Shown: positions 51,826-61,423, numbered from the stretch's first letter. The stretch is DNA of 64,000 nucleotides from Natrinema halophilum (GCF_013402815.2 NZ_CP058601.1:2790001-2854000); one strand, 5' to 3'. Notes: generated by a model from the letters alone, not told the origin. Made by a program: numbers and translations.

Positions 51826-52434
51826 TCACTCGAGTTCGGCCCGGTCGCTCGTTGCGCTTCGAAGCCGATCACGGAACGCGTCGCCCTCCGTGGTCGGAAC
51901 GCGGACGTCGAAGGTGACTCTCGCCTCGTAGTCGGCGTCGAACTCGTACCCAACGCTTTCCAGAATAGAGCGGACGGTTCCCGAATCGTCGTAGTCGACG
52001 GTAATCGCGACGCGCTCGTGGGGTCGTTCTTTCACAACCCCCGCGTTCTCGGTGGCCTCTTTGACGGCCCGGGAGTAGGCCCGGACGAGACCGCCGACGC
52101 CGAGATTCGTTCCCCCGTAGTAGCGGGTCACTACGACCGCGCAGTTCTCGAGTTCTTGCTGGGTGAGGACGTTCAACGCCGGCTTGCCAGCCGAACCGGA
52201 GGGCTCGCCCTCGTCGCTCGAGTACTCGCGCAGGAAGTCGCCGTCGCCATCGGCCCGCACTCGATAGGCGGGGACGTTGTGAGTTGCATCGTCGTACTCG
52301 GTCTGTACCGTGTCTACGAACGCTTCAGCTGCCGGGACGGAATCGACGGGTCGGACGTGGCCGATAAACTCTGAGCCCTGAACGACGAACGCGGCAGTTG
52401 CGGGCTCCGCGACGGTTCGATACGCGCGGCTCAC
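51826..52434 (-). CDS. YigZ/IMPACT family protein
   Basis: A 202-aa protein of the UPF0029/IMPACT family. FVVQGSEFIGHVRPVDSVPA, EGEPSGSAGKPALNVL and VVVTRYYGGTNLGVGGLVRA are the family hallmarks. IMPACT proteins are linked to translation control in eukaryotes, but the archaeal role is unknown. The C-terminal part has a ferredoxin-like second domain. Confidence 0.92.
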   Translation of the reverse strand: MSRAYRTVAEPATAAFVVQGSEFIGHVRPVDSVPAAEAFVDTVQTEYDDATHNVPAYRVRADGDGDFLREYSSDEGEPSGSAGKPALNVLTQQELENCAVVVTRYYGGTNLGVGGLVRAYSRAVKEATENAGVVKERPHERVAITVDYDDSGTVRSILESVGYEFDADYEARVTFDVRVPTTEGDAFRDRLRSATSDRAELE

Positions 52435-52653
52435 GGCGGTCCACCTCGCATGTCCCGCGAGGCTCGCCGTCCGGGCCGCGGTTCGAAGCCCACCATGGCG
52501 AATCGATACGACGGCCCGCGAAATGAGAGCGTCGGTCCCCGACTGTCGAGTGCGGTCGGTTCTCCTTTCGCGTTTGCAACTGCAACCGATGGTTTCGGAG
52601 ACAGTTTTGGGTGGACCCGTACGCTATTATTTTTCCACGTGGTGTATTCACCT

Positions 52654-53097
52654 ATGGACGGTGAGACTATCGATTCTGAACTTGCGGACGAACTTTACAG
52701 CGTCTGCCGAACGACGGTCGGTGACGAACTGCGTAGTATCACCTACTTCACCGAGGACGACGTCGAACAGCTGTACCTCCGCTCGGACCTCGAGCAGACC
52801 GCGGACCTCGTCGGCTTCGCCGACCACGAGCGGCTAGGATTTCACTCGCAGTCGGCCTACCGAAACACGCAACTCGGCGAGTATCAGGCGACGATCCGAA
52901 TGTTCGAGAACGGCTTCCTCTCGCGGGTGATCCGCGGGCCTCACGGCGCCTGGGTGACGACCGACGATATGTCGATCGAGCGGTTCGAGGAGCTGACGAG
53001 CGCACTCGCGTCGGTTCTCGACGACTTTGCGGATGCCGTCGATCCCGATGGCGACGGTGATACCGACGATAGCGGCGAACCGGTCGGCGACGAGTGA
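52654..53097 (+). CDS. conserved haloarchaeal protein (DUF7522-like)
   Basis: A 147-aa acidic protein (MDGETIDSELADELYSVCRT...YQATIRMFENGFLSRVIRGP...). I recall it as DUF7522. A TATA-like CTATTATTTTT at 52623-52633 supports a leaderless start at ATG 52654, rather than the upstream open frame. It appears to be a small alpha/beta sensor-like fold, but no motif assigns function. Confidence 0.7.
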   Translation: MDGETIDSELADELYSVCRTTVGDELRSITYFTEDDVEQLYLRSDLEQTADLVGFADHERLGFHSQSAYRNTQLGEYQATIRMFENGFLSRVIRGPHGAWVTTDDMSIERFEELTSALASVLDDFADAVDPDGDGDTDDSGEPVGDE

Positions 53098-53118
53098 CCC
53101 CTGCGTCTACCGACGCCC

Positions 53119-53622
53119 TCACTGGAGTTCGATCTTCCGGACGAATCCGAGATCGCGAATCGCGGTGATCACGTCGCCCGGCAGGTTCTCGTCGGTGATC
53201 AGATACAGTCGTGGCTCGTCGGTGAACTCCGGGTCTTCGCTTATCGTCTGCCGGATCGAGATCCCGTGGTCGGCCAGCGTTCCCGTAATCTCGGCGACGA
53301 TCCCCTCCCGTTCGGCATCGTCGACGGCGATCGCCAGCACCGTCAGGTCGAGTACGGGAGCCAGATCCATCAGGCTCGGCACCTGCGAAATGTTCTGAAA
53401 AATTCGGCGCAGCTCGGGATCCTCGAGGATGACGTCGGTCGTCGAGTCGACGACGCGTCGGTCGACGCCGATTTCGCGGGCGATTCCGGTGTTTGGAATC
53501 TCGATCCCGCCCGAGACGACCCGGCCGTCGTCGTTGACCGAAAAGCCCCGCTCGAGCAGCAGACGGATGACGGCCTGCTGGCTCGGTGACCCTTCGAACT
53601 TCTCCATGATCTCGTCGAACAT
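53119..53622 (-). CDS. ACT-domain regulator of amino-acid metabolism
   Basis: A 167-aa protein. The N-terminal half (MFDEIMEKFEGSPSQQAVIR...NTGIAREIGVDRRVVDSTTD) is a winged-helix-like DNA-binding region; the C-terminal half (LAPVLDLTVLAIAVDDAERE...GISIRQTISEDPEF) is an ACT domain. The archaeal family is annotated as an amino-acid metabolism regulator. It is convergent with the DUF7522-like gene. Confidence 0.88.
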   Translation of the reverse strand: MFDEIMEKFEGSPSQQAVIRLLLERGFSVNDDGRVVSGGIEIPNTGIAREIGVDRRVVDSTTDVILEDPELRRIFQNISQVPSLMDLAPVLDLTVLAIAVDDAEREGIVAEITGTLADHGISIRQTISEDPEFTDEPRLYLITDENLPGDVITAIRDLGFVRKIELQ

Positions 53623-53775
53623 TCGATGTTGGCTCTACGGGCGCCGCAGTATAATGGTCGGTGATTCTCCCGATCGAATCGCTCAATCGGCGCCGCTTGC
53701 AGGGCAGTGTCGTTTCGTCTTCTCGCGGAGTGAATTGGCAGATGCTTTTTTATTCTCCATCGGAGAGACGAGACT

Positions 53776-54720
53776 ATGCGCGAACTCCGGAGCTGTGATT
53801 TCTGTGGTGCCACCGCTGCCGGCGCGTTCGAGATCGTTCCGCCTGAACTCGAACCGACCGAGACCGAACAGCGCCGCGTCGTGCTTTGTTCCGACTGCAA
53901 AGACCGACTCGAAGCGCTGATCGAACCGCTGCTCGCTCGTGCCGGCGCCGAGACCGAGTCCCACACTGAAACGAGAGAGTCGAAGGTGTCCGGAGCCGGA
54001 CGGACCGATAAGACGGAATCCGCCGTCGCGACGGCGGACGAATCGACGGAAAAACGACGTCGAACCTCACGCTCGAATTCGACTACTACCGAGCCAAACG
54101 CCAGCGACGGATTCGACGCTGAAACGGATTCCGATCCCAACACGGAAGCTGCCGCCGAGTCGGTACTCGAGGACGGGATCACGTTCGAGCGCACCGATCC
54201 CACGGCCGGAACCGACGTGGAAACGGTCGGTGATGAACCCGAGATGGTTGACCGTGGTGACGCGAGAGCTGCGGGTGACGCGAGAACCGGGGATGACGCG
54301 AGAGCTGCGGGTGACGCGAGAACCGGGGATGACGCGAGAGCTGCGGGTGACGCGAGAACCGGGAATGACGCGAGAGCTGCGGGTGACGCGAGAACCGGGA
54401 ATGACGCGAGAGCTGAAGGTGACGCGAGAACCGATGCAGAGGAAGACCATGGGTCAGCGTCGGCCACCGAGTCGCCGACCGATGACGGGATTGCTGAGGT
54501 CGGATCGACGGGAACTGAGTCGACGAACCGAAAACCGGCTGCCTACAGCAAGGTCATTCGGCTCCTTCGAAACCGTCATTTCCCCATGCAACGCAGCGCC
54601 GTCGAGGAATTGGCGGCGGGGGCGTACGACCTCGAGGAACACGAAGTCGAGACGATAGTCGACTACGCCGTCGAGAACGGGGAGTTCGACGAGGAACGGG
54701 AACTGCTCGTTCGGCCGTAG
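53776..54720 (+). CDS. zinc-finger protein with 12-residue repeat and C-terminal helical domain
   Basis: A 314-aa protein. The N-terminus has a treble-clef-like zinc finger (CDFCGATAAG...VVLCSDCKDRL, residues 7-42). A long acidic linker includes five near-identical RAAGDARTGDDA repeats (about 160-220). The conserved C-terminal domain (YSKVIRLLRNRHFPMQRSAV...VETIVDYAVENGEFDEEREL, about 256-310) looks like a winged helix. It may be a DNA or RNA-binding regulator. Function unknown. Confidence 0.7.
   Translation: MRELRSCDFCGATAAGAFEIVPPELEPTETEQRRVVLCSDCKDRLEALIEPLLARAGAETESHTETRESKVSGAGRTDKTESAVATADESTEKRRRTSRSNSTTTEPNASDGFDAETDSDPNTEAAAESVLEDGITFERTDPTAGTDVETVGDEPEMVDRGDARAAGDARTGDDARAAGDARTGDDARAAGDARTGNDARAAGDARTGNDARAEGDARTDAEEDHGSASATESPTDDGIAEVGSTGTESTNRKPAAYSKVIRLLRNRHFPMQRSAVEELAAGAYDLEEHEVETIVDYAVENGEFDEERELLVRP
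54256..54433 (+). repeat. 36-bp tandem repeat inside the zinc-finger gene
   Basis: The unit GATGACGCGAGAGCTGCGGG then TGACGCGAGAACCGGG occurs about five times in tandem with one or two substitutions. As a multiple of three it keeps the frame and gives the RAAGDARTGDDA peptide. The near identity indicates recent expansion. Confidence 0.85.
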
Positions 54721-54892
54721 TCGAGGCGAGCATACACCGTTCGTTCCGCACACGAGTCGCGGACGAGGACGAAGTCAGAGACGGGTACGAGGACGTGGTA
54801 GAGACGGGTACGAGGACGTGGTAGAGACGGGAATTTGCGACCTGTCGTGTCGTATCGTGTGGCCGGGTACGGGCCGTTCGAAGCTCCCGTCT
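54721..54892. other. spacer with 24-bp duplication
   Basis: GGGTACGAGGACGTGGTAGA then GACG occurs twice in tandem (about 54783-54831). No gene. Confidence 0.55.
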
Positions 54893-55379
54893 CATCTGTT
54901 CGGGCGGCGAGGATTCAGCAAGTGGTAGGGTGGAGCCTCCTTCCGCAACGAACGAAGTGAGTAGGGAGGAGGGGAAACCCGTTCGAGAACGTTTAATACG
55001 CCCGAAACCACATCAATATTTACTGCCGTCCTCGCACACGTCGGGGTCGGTAGGAGCCACCAGTAGACTGGCTCCCGTGGTGCGATACACACGCACCCAA
55101 TACTCGGGAACGACGACCGCGAACGGGTGGAAGTCCCGTTCCCCGCTTGGGGAGAGAGCGTGAGAACACCGGGAAGTAAATCGGCGGGACGATCCCAGCC
55201 TCGGTTGGAGTGGGAGGCGTATAAAATCGCGCCCACGCCGAGGCAAGGACGGTAAGAGGAAGCCGGGCCACGTCCATGCATGGGGTCACGGGGCACAATG
55301 TCGGCGCGGTAAAGCCCCGTCCTCGAGGAGTGACCGACCGCCGCAAGGTGGAAGGGAGCGAGTAGGGCGGGGTAGTTTA
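54893..55379 (+). mobile_element. structured element with a TnpB-type end, abutting hisB
   Basis: A GC-rich segment without a credible ORF but full of stems: CCTCCTTCC...GGGAGGAGG (54929-54969), GGAGCCA...TGGCTCC (55055-55077), and an outer stem CCCCGTCCT...AGGGCGGGG (55315-55373). Its end GAGTAGGGCGGGGTAGTTTAC matches the relic end at 8772-8792 (there GAGTAGGGCGGGGTAGTTCAC). I read it as a decayed or non-autonomous IS1341/TnpB-type element whose right end supplies the bases after the hisB stop. An independent non-coding RNA is the alternative. Confidence 0.45.
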
Positions 55380-55964
55380 CAGGGTGCCTTTGGTACTCGG
55401 CGTTCCGTCCCGACGGTCGTCGATTCGCGTGGCGTCGTCGAGACACCTGGTTACCGCTTTGAACAGGGCCTCGACCTCGTGGTGTGCGTTCTCGCCGGTA
55501 ACGTCGAGGTGAAGCGTCAGACCAGCGTTCATCGCCAGCGACTCCCCGAAGTGACGCGCCATGTCGCTCGTGAACCCCCCGACCGAGTCCTGGGAGAAGT
55601 TCCCGTCGAAGTAAAAGCGCGGCCGCCCGCTTACGTCGACTACCGCGCTGGCGACGGCCTCGTCGAGCGGAACCCGACGGTCGGCGTATCTGACAATTCC
55701 CGAGCGATCGCCGAGCGCGTCGTCGAACGCCTCGCCGAGGACGATGGCCACGTCTTCGACCGTGTGGTGGTCGTCGATCTCGAGGTCGCCGTCGCACTCG
55801 ATCTCGAGATCGAACAGTCCGTGTTTGGCGAACGACGTCAACATGTGATCGAAGAAGCCGATTCCGGTGTCGATCGTCGCAGCTCCGTTCCCGTCGATCT
55901 CGAGCGTACACTCGATCGACGTCTCGGCCGTCTCTCGCGTGACGGTTGCCGTTCGCTCGCTCAT
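55377..55964 (-). CDS. hisB: imidazoleglycerol-phosphate dehydratase
   Basis: A 195-aa enzyme of histidine biosynthesis (step 6). [57 protein letters not shown] and [17 protein letters not shown] contain the metal-binding His repeats. The start ATG at 55964 ([16 protein letters not shown]) fits the family. The stop codon overlaps the end of the structured element at 54893-55379. hisA is 750 bp away on the same strand. Confidence 0.96.
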   Translation of the reverse strand: MSERTATVTRETAETSIECTLEIDGNGAATIDTGIGFFDHMLTSFAKHGLFDLEIECDGDLEIDDHHTVEDVAIVLGEAFDDALGDRSGIVRYADRRVPLDEAVASAVVDVSGRPRFYFDGNFSQDSVGGFTSDMARHFGESLAMNAGLTLHLDVTGENAHHEVEALFKAVTRCLDDATRIDDRRDGTPSTKGTL

Positions 55965-56269
55965 GACGGATCAATGCTGCCCCCGGTACAAGGGGATTCC
56001 GCTCGTCGCCGTCCGTCTGCTGCGGGTAGCGTCAGTCGCGACGAGACCGCTCGGTTCGCGACAGTCGCGGCGGGTTCGCCCTCGATTGGAGACGAATCGA
56101 GATACCCGACGAGAGGAGGTATTAAAAGGTTTGAACGGTTTTAAACGAGTATAAAAATCGCTATTTCTCGGACTAGTCGGGGTAAAACGGGCCGAAACGG
56201 CGCCAATATTCAGCCCATTATATGATCTGTGGATTGAATGTTGATATCGAGAAGAGGTGTCCCGACCTG
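55965..56269. other. AT-rich promoter region
   Basis: The 305-base gap between hisB and the small membrane-protein gene contains an AT-rich block (about 56117-56165, TTAAAAGGTTTGAACGG then TATAAAAATCG) that could serve as promoter in either direction, and CATTATATG at 56214-56222. No ORF. Confidence 0.45.
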
Positions 56270-56539
56270 ATGTCCAATCCCTCCCCCCTTTCGAACGAAT
56301 CGATCGCTTCGTCCTCCCCTGAGGCGGAGTCACGACCCGGACGCCGCCGCCGTTTAGTCCACTCACTCAAAGGCCCGACGCAGTTTTTGTCGTTCTGGGT
56401 CGCCATCATGCTGCCGTTCGTGCACCTCCCCCTCCTCGCACAGGGCCTCGGCGATCCGTCAGTGACGCTGACGTTTTCCATTTTGCTGGTGGCTAACGTC
56501 TTCGCGCTCTATCTGGGTCACGGATACAACCGAAGTTAA
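56270..56539 (+). CDS. small two-helix membrane protein
   Basis: An 89-aa protein with an Arg-rich region then two helices (FLSFWVAIMLPFVHLPLLAQ and LTFSILLVANVFALYLGHGY). The sequence LKGPTQFLSFWVAI...GHGYNRS looks conserved among haloarchaea (memory). ATG at 56270 is preferred; an in-frame ATG at 56222 gives 105 aa. It lies between hisB and hisA on the opposite strand. Function unknown. Confidence 0.6.
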   Translation: MSNPSPLSNESIASSSPEAESRPGRRRRLVHSLKGPTQFLSFWVAIMLPFVHLPLLAQGLGDPSVTLTFSILLVANVFALYLGHGYNRS

Positions 56540-56710
56540 CGCCCTTCTCGAGTTCATTGGCTAGACCTCGATCCGGCCAGTTTCGTCAGCATCGTCGCTT
56601 TCGAACCCGGGCCCGTCTACCGATCCAGCGGCCGACACCAGCGGCAGACGGGTCGCGGTTACAGATTCCATCGTCTCGTGCTTGCGGGCGGGTCGCCAGT
56701 CGAGGATGAA

Positions 56711-57472
56711 CTACTCGTGGTCGTCGACTGCGGCCTGTGCCTCCTCGAGCGTGAATTTTCCTTCGTACAGTGCACTGCCGACGACCGCCGCGGACGCGCC
56801 GACTGCCTCGAGCGCTTCGACGTCCTCAATCGTCGCTACACCCCCGCTTGCGATTATGGGGACGTCGGTCGCCGCGACGAGTTTCCGAACCGGGTCGGTC
56901 GCGATGCCCTCGAGTTGTCCCTCGACGTCCACGTTCGTGAACAGAATCGCGGCAGCGCCAAGGTCCTCGTACCGCGTGGCAGCCTCGACGGGCGAAATAC
57001 CCGCACTCTCGGTCCATCCTTCGACGACGACCTCGCCGTTTTTCGCGTCGAGGCTGACGACCACGCTATCCGGGAACTCCTCGCTAATCTCGCCGACGAT
57101 GTCCGGGTTCTCGACCGCTGCGGTGCCGAGGATGACGCGGTCGACGCCGCGCTCGAGCAGGTCGACGGCCTCGTCCGCCGTGCGAATCCCGCCGCCGAGT
57201 TGCGTGGGAACGTCGACGGCATCGATCACCGCGTCGATGGCCTCGGCGTTCGCTCGTTGCCCCTCGAACGCGCCGTCGAGGTCGACGAGGTGAAGCGTGG
57301 TTGCACCGGCATCGACCCACCGCTTTGCAGCCTGGACGGGGTCGCCGTAGGCCGTTTCCGTTCCGCGTTCGCCCTGAACTAACTGAACGACTTCGCCCCC
57401 CTGAATGTCCACCGCCGGAATTACCTCGAACGACTCGGGCCGGTCCGAGCCCTCGTCTGTCTCGCTCGTCAT
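56711..57472 (-). CDS. hisA: ProFAR isomerase (HisA)
   Basis: A 253-aa TIM-barrel enzyme for the fourth step of histidine biosynthesis. It has the first-strand Asp in VIPAVDIQGGEVVQLVQGER, GGGIRTADEAVDLLERGVDR for phosphate binding, and IIASGGVATIEDVEALE for the second phosphate site. Start ATG at 57472 (MTSETDEGSDRPESFEVI). Same strand as hisB, one small opposite-strand gene between. Confidence 0.95.
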   Translation of the reverse strand: MTSETDEGSDRPESFEVIPAVDIQGGEVVQLVQGERGTETAYGDPVQAAKRWVDAGATTLHLVDLDGAFEGQRANAEAIDAVIDAVDVPTQLGGGIRTADEAVDLLERGVDRVILGTAAVENPDIVGEISEEFPDSVVVSLDAKNGEVVVEGWTESAGISPVEAATRYEDLGAAAILFTNVDVEGQLEGIATDPVRKLVAATDVPIIASGGVATIEDVEALEAVGASAAVVGSALYEGKFTLEEAQAAVDDHE

Positions 57473-57590
57473 ATCCCTGTGACCGTGGCCGTCGCGAGTA
57501 AAGGCGACGGTTTCGTCGGACGACCATCGTCTCTACACTGTGTTCGTTCCCAACAGAAATATTACATGTATGGTCGGTGTGGAACTCGCT

Positions 57591-59453
57591 ATGTTCCTGC
57601 CGGTGTGCGTGTTACTCGCACAGACGACCGCAACCCGGCCCGAACTGACGACCGACGCGCTCGTCGTCTTCGGCGTCGTCGCCCTCGCGGTCGTCCTGTT
57701 CCTCACCGAGCGCCTGCCGATCGACGTGACTGCGATCCTGCTTATCGTGGTGCTCGTCGTCCTCGAGCCCTGGACGGGAATCGATCCCGTAACCGGCATC
57801 TCGGGCTTTGCGAACGAAGCGACGATCACGGTGTTGGCGATGTTGATTCTAAGCGGTGGAATCAGCCGCACGGGACTCGTTCAGGAAGTCGGCCGGCGGA
57901 TGGCCACATTTGCGGGCGACAGCCTGCGTAAGCAACTGTTCGCGACCGTCGCTGCGTCCAGTCCGGTCTCCGGGTTTCTGAACAACACGCCGGTCGTCGC
58001 GCTCATGGTTCCGGTCGTTACCGACGTCGCAAATCGAGGGGGAACGTCACCGTCGAAGCTCCTCATTCCGCTTTCGTACGCCTCGCAGATGGGGGGCATG
58101 CTCACGCTCATCGGGACGTCCACGAACATCCTCGCGAGTGACGTCAGCGCCCGTCTCGGCACGCAATACCCCGAACTGCATCGGTTCTCGATGTTCGAGT
58201 TCACGCGCCTCGGTCTCCTCGTCGTCGTCGTCGGGAGCCTCTACCTGATCTTCGCCGGCCACTACCTCCTGCCGGAACGCGTCCCGCCGCGTGCCGACTA
58301 TCTCGAGGCGTACGACCTGGGCGATTACATCGCCGACGTCGCCGTCGTTCCGGGCTCGCCACTCGTCGGCGGGACGGTCCGCGATGCGACCGCGGCGCTC
58401 GGCTCGGAGGTCGACGTCGTTCAGGTGATCCACGACGGGACGCGGTCGATCGCCCCTCGCCAGGCGACCGCTCTCGGGGAGGGCGACGTCTTGGTCGTCA
58501 GGACGAACCGCGACGCGATCGCGACGCTCGAGGGCGCCACGGGTCTGGAACTCGTCGGCAGTCCGAAGCCGACGGCGACACTTTCGACGGACGACGAGAT
58601 GGGTATCCTCACGGAACTTGTCGTCTCATTGGATTCCAGGCTGGTCGGTGAACGCCTCGACCCCGAGCAGTTCCGCGAGGAGTTCAACGCCGCAGTTCTC
58701 GGACTGCGGAGCCACGGCGAACTCGTCGCCGAGCGCATCGTCGGCAAACGCCTCGATGTCGGCGATACGCTGCTCGTTCAGGCACCGCCGGACACGCTCG
58801 ATCGACTCGCCCGTCGGGACGACGTGATCGTCGCCCGCGAACCGCCCCGGCCGGACTACCGCGCGGATAAGGCACCGGCTGCCGTCGCTATCATGATCGC
58901 CGTCGTGGCCGTCGCCGCCCTCGAACTCTACCCGATCCTGATCTCCGCGCTCGCGGGCGTCGTCGCGATGGTCGTCACCGGCGTGTTAGAGCCAAACGAA
59001 CTGTACGACGCCGTCGAGTGGGACATCATCTTTCTGCTGGCAGGCGTGATTCCGCTCGGGATCGCACTCGAGGAGACCGGCGGGGCCGCGTATCTCGCCT
59101 GGATGGTCGTCCAGTCGGCGGGATTTCTGCCGACGATCGTCGTGCTGTGGCTGTTTTACATCCTGACCGGCCTCCTCACGGAGGTCATCAGTAACAACGC
59201 CAGCGTCGTGCTTCTGATTCCGGTCGCAGCGGCAGCGGCGGCGGGTATCGGTTCGAATCCGTTCGCGTTCGTGCTGGCGGTGACTTTCGCCGCGAGCACC
59301 GCTTTCCTGGGGCCGATCGGGTACCAGACGAACCTGTTCGTTTACGGCCCGGGCGGCTACCGGTTCGGCGATTACTTTCGAATCGGTGCGCCGCTGCAAC
59401 TGCTGTTGTCGATCGTGACCGTACTCGGTATCGTGTTCTTCTGGGGCGTCTGA
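57591..59453 (+). CDS. SLC13/DASS-type anion permease with two RCK-C domains
   Basis: A 620-aa transporter with about 12 helices and two soluble TrkA-C (RCK_C) domains in the middle (about 245-320 and 340-420; RVPPRADYLEAYDLGDYIAD begins the first). GFLNNTPVVALMVPVV and TEVISNNASVVLLIPVA are the repeated SNT signatures that bind Na+ and substrate. Sulphate, phosphate or dicarboxylates are likely substrates. ATATTAC at 57560 fits a leaderless start at ATG 57591 (MFLPVCVLLAQTT). Its position next to PiT genes suggests an oxyanion. Confidence 0.88.
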   Translation: MFLPVCVLLAQTTATRPELTTDALVVFGVVALAVVLFLTERLPIDVTAILLIVVLVVLEPWTGIDPVTGISGFANEATITVLAMLILSGGISRTGLVQEVGRRMATFAGDSLRKQLFATVAASSPVSGFLNNTPVVALMVPVVTDVANRGGTSPSKLLIPLSYASQMGGMLTLIGTSTNILASDVSARLGTQYPELHRFSMFEFTRLGLLVVVVGSLYLIFAGHYLLPERVPPRADYLEAYDLGDYIADVAVVPGSPLVGGTVRDATAALGSEVDVVQVIHDGTRSIAPRQATALGEGDVLVVRTNRDAIATLEGATGLELVGSPKPTATLSTDDEMGILTELVVSLDSRLVGERLDPEQFREEFNAAVLGLRSHGELVAERIVGKRLDVGDTLLVQAPPDTLDRLARRDDVIVAREPPRPDYRADKAPAAVAIMIAVVAVAALELYPILISALAGVVAMVVTGVLEPNELYDAVEWDIIFLLAGVIPLGIALEETGGAAYLAWMVVQSAGFLPTIVVLWLFYILTGLLTEVISNNASVVLLIPVAAAAAAGIGSNPFAFVLAVTFAASTAFLGPIGYQTNLFVYGPGGYRFGDYFRIGAPLQLLLSIVTVLGIVFFWGV

Positions 59454-59768
59454 GGGGTGGATGAACGATAGATCACCGGTTGAACACTTTCCGACGCGAT
59501 AGTCGATCCTTCAGTGGAGACGGTCCGGCCGACTCGAGCCCGAACGCCGTCCCGCCGTCGGCTGGCTGCGGAATCAGGGCCGCCGGAATCGGCTATACCT
59601 TCGCGATACAGCCGACCGTCTGACCGACACGTGACAGCTATCGAATCTGTTCTCGGTTGCTACCGTACGGACAATCAGCGATCGAGACCGCGAGATATCG
59701 GTATCAACCGGACAACGTATCACGCAATTCCCCCACTTATTTGGCCGACAGCAGTGTACCGTGGATCG
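59454..59768. other. promoter region of the second PiT gene
   Basis: No credible gene in 315 bases. ACTTATTTGG at 59734-59743 is a TATA-like box well placed for leaderless translation from ATG 59769. Confidence 0.5.
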
Positions 59769-60947
59769 ATGGTCGAAACCGTGCTGTTGGTCGGTGTCGT
59801 CGCGTCGGTTTTCGTCGGCTTCAACATCGGCGGTTCGTCGACGGGGATCACGTGGGGTCCGTCCGTCGGCGCTGGGATCGTGACGAAGACTATGGCGGCG
59901 GCAGTCATGACCTTCTTCGTCTTCTTCGGGGGCTGGACCGTCGGTCGGAACGTGATGGACACGCTCAGCGAGGGAATCATCACGACTGACCTCACGCTGA
60001 CTGCTGGAGTCGCCGTCCTCTTTTTCATCGGCCTGGGGATGCTCGTCGCCAACATCTTCGGCGTCCCGGTCCCGACGTCGATGACGACCGTCGGTGCGAT
60101 CGCTGGCCTCGGACTGGCAACCGGGACGCTCAACTACGTGACGATCGCGGGGATCATCTCCTGGTGGATCGTCACGCCGATCATCGGCCTCTGGGTCGGT
60201 GTGCTGATCGGTCGCTACATCTATTCATGGATCAATCGGCGAGTGAAGATCGAGAAGTCCGAGGGACCGTTGCTGCGGCTGGATCGGCAAGGCGCGGTTC
60301 CGACGCCGGCGCTCGGTCCGAACACGACCTGGCAGGAACTCGTCACGACGGTCGCCGTCCTCGTCATCGGTTGTTACATGGCGTTTAGCGCCGGCGCGAG
60401 CAACGTTCCGAACGCCGCCGCACCGCTGGTCGGGACCGCCAGCGGACTGGAACCCGACACCGCGATCGTCGTCGCCACGCTCGCGATCGGCCTCGGCGGC
60501 TTCACGATCGCTCGGCGAACGATGGACTCCGTCGGCGGCGAACTGAGCGACATCCCGCTGCTCGCGGCGCTGTTCGTCATGGTAACTGCGTCCACGATCA
60601 CGACGGTGCTCTCATGGGCCGGCATCCCGATCAGCCTCGTGATGGCGACGGTGATGACGATCGTCGGCATCGGCTGGGGCCGGGCAACCCGTCCGATCAC
60701 GGTCCGCGAGGCTGTCACCCGCGACGTGGAGAACCCCGAGATCGAACTGGGCGCCATCGTCGCCGAGGAGAAAGCCGGCGAGACGGCCCCCAGAATCGGC
60801 GACCCGGAGCCCGAAGAGGTGCTTCGCGGTGAGGACCTCTTCAACCCCCGCGCGATCATCAAGTACGTCTCCATGTGGATCATCGGCCCGTCGATGTCGA
60901 CGATCCTCGCGTACGCCTTCTTCTCGATCCTCCCCGGAGTCGTCTAA
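59769..60947 (+). CDS. PiT-family inorganic phosphate transporter (locus 2)
   Basis: A 392-aa PiT permease with about ten helices. The paired signatures are FNIGGSSTGITWGPSVGAGI (near 18-37) and FSAGASNVPNAAAPLVGTAS, plus GGFTIARRTMDSVGGELSDI in the second repeat. The middle loop has RVKIEKSEGPLLRLDRQG. ATG at 59769 (MVETVLLVGVVASVFVG) fits the family and promoter. A UspA gene follows 36 bp downstream, likely as one transcript. Confidence 0.92.
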   Translation: MVETVLLVGVVASVFVGFNIGGSSTGITWGPSVGAGIVTKTMAAAVMTFFVFFGGWTVGRNVMDTLSEGIITTDLTLTAGVAVLFFIGLGMLVANIFGVPVPTSMTTVGAIAGLGLATGTLNYVTIAGIISWWIVTPIIGLWVGVLIGRYIYSWINRRVKIEKSEGPLLRLDRQGAVPTPALGPNTTWQELVTTVAVLVIGCYMAFSAGASNVPNAAAPLVGTASGLEPDTAIVVATLAIGLGGFTIARRTMDSVGGELSDIPLLAALFVMVTASTITTVLSWAGIPISLVMATVMTIVGIGWGRATRPITVREAVTRDVENPEIELGAIVAEEKAGETAPRIGDPEPEEVLRGEDLFNPRAIIKYVSMWIIGPSMSTILAYAFFSILPGVV

Positions 60948-60983
60948 CGGGCACTTACATCACTGGCCGCCCTAGGCCGGCGT

Positions 60984-61412
60984 ATGCTCTCGGACATTCT
61001 GGTTCCGATGGACGACTCCGAACACGCCGGCCACGCCCTTGAGTACGCGCTCGAGAACAATCCCGATGCCGAGATCACCGTCCTCAACGTCGTCGGCGTC
61101 CCGTCGATGTTGATGGGGGACGCGGTGGGTCTCTCGCTCGAGGGCGACCTCGACGCCGCTGCCGAGGAGCGCGCCGCGGGGGTCTTCGAGCGCGCTCGCA
61201 TGATCGCCGACGAACGCGACCGCGAAATCGAAACGATCGTCGGCATCGGGCATCCGGCTCGAAACATCATCGACCGTGCCGAAGCGTACGATGCGGTCAT
61301 CCTCGGCAGTCACGGCGAGGATTGGGGCCGTGCGACACGCCGATTCCTGGTCGGAAACGTAGCCGAGACGGTGTCGAAACGGGCACCGGTTCCGGTGACC
61401 ATCGTCCGCTGA
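60984..61412 (+). CDS. universal stress protein (UspA family)
   Basis: A 142-aa Usp-domain protein. LSDILVPMDDSEHAGHALEY opens the fold, and ILGSHGEDWGRATRRFLVGN is the nucleotide-binding loop, three residues longer than the usual G-x2-G-x9-G spacing. It follows the PiT gene closely; such Usp proteins often associate with transporters in haloarchaea and may regulate them through ATP binding. Confidence 0.9.
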   Translation: MLSDILVPMDDSEHAGHALEYALENNPDAEITVLNVVGVPSMLMGDAVGLSLEGDLDAAAEERAAGVFERARMIADERDREIETIVGIGHPARNIIDRAEAYDAVILGSHGEDWGRATRRFLVGNVAETVSKRAPVPVTIVR

Positions 61413-61423
61413 CGTCCCAGTCC

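Noticed and set aside
55013-55346. small minus-strand ORFs (77 and 108 codons) within the structured element
   Set aside because: Their translations are Arg/Pro-rich with no family, and stems dominate the sequence.
54893-55379. RNase P RNA or SRP RNA in the structured segment
   Set aside because: The conserved RNase P core (GAGGAAAGTCC-type and ACAGAAA) and SRP motifs are absent.
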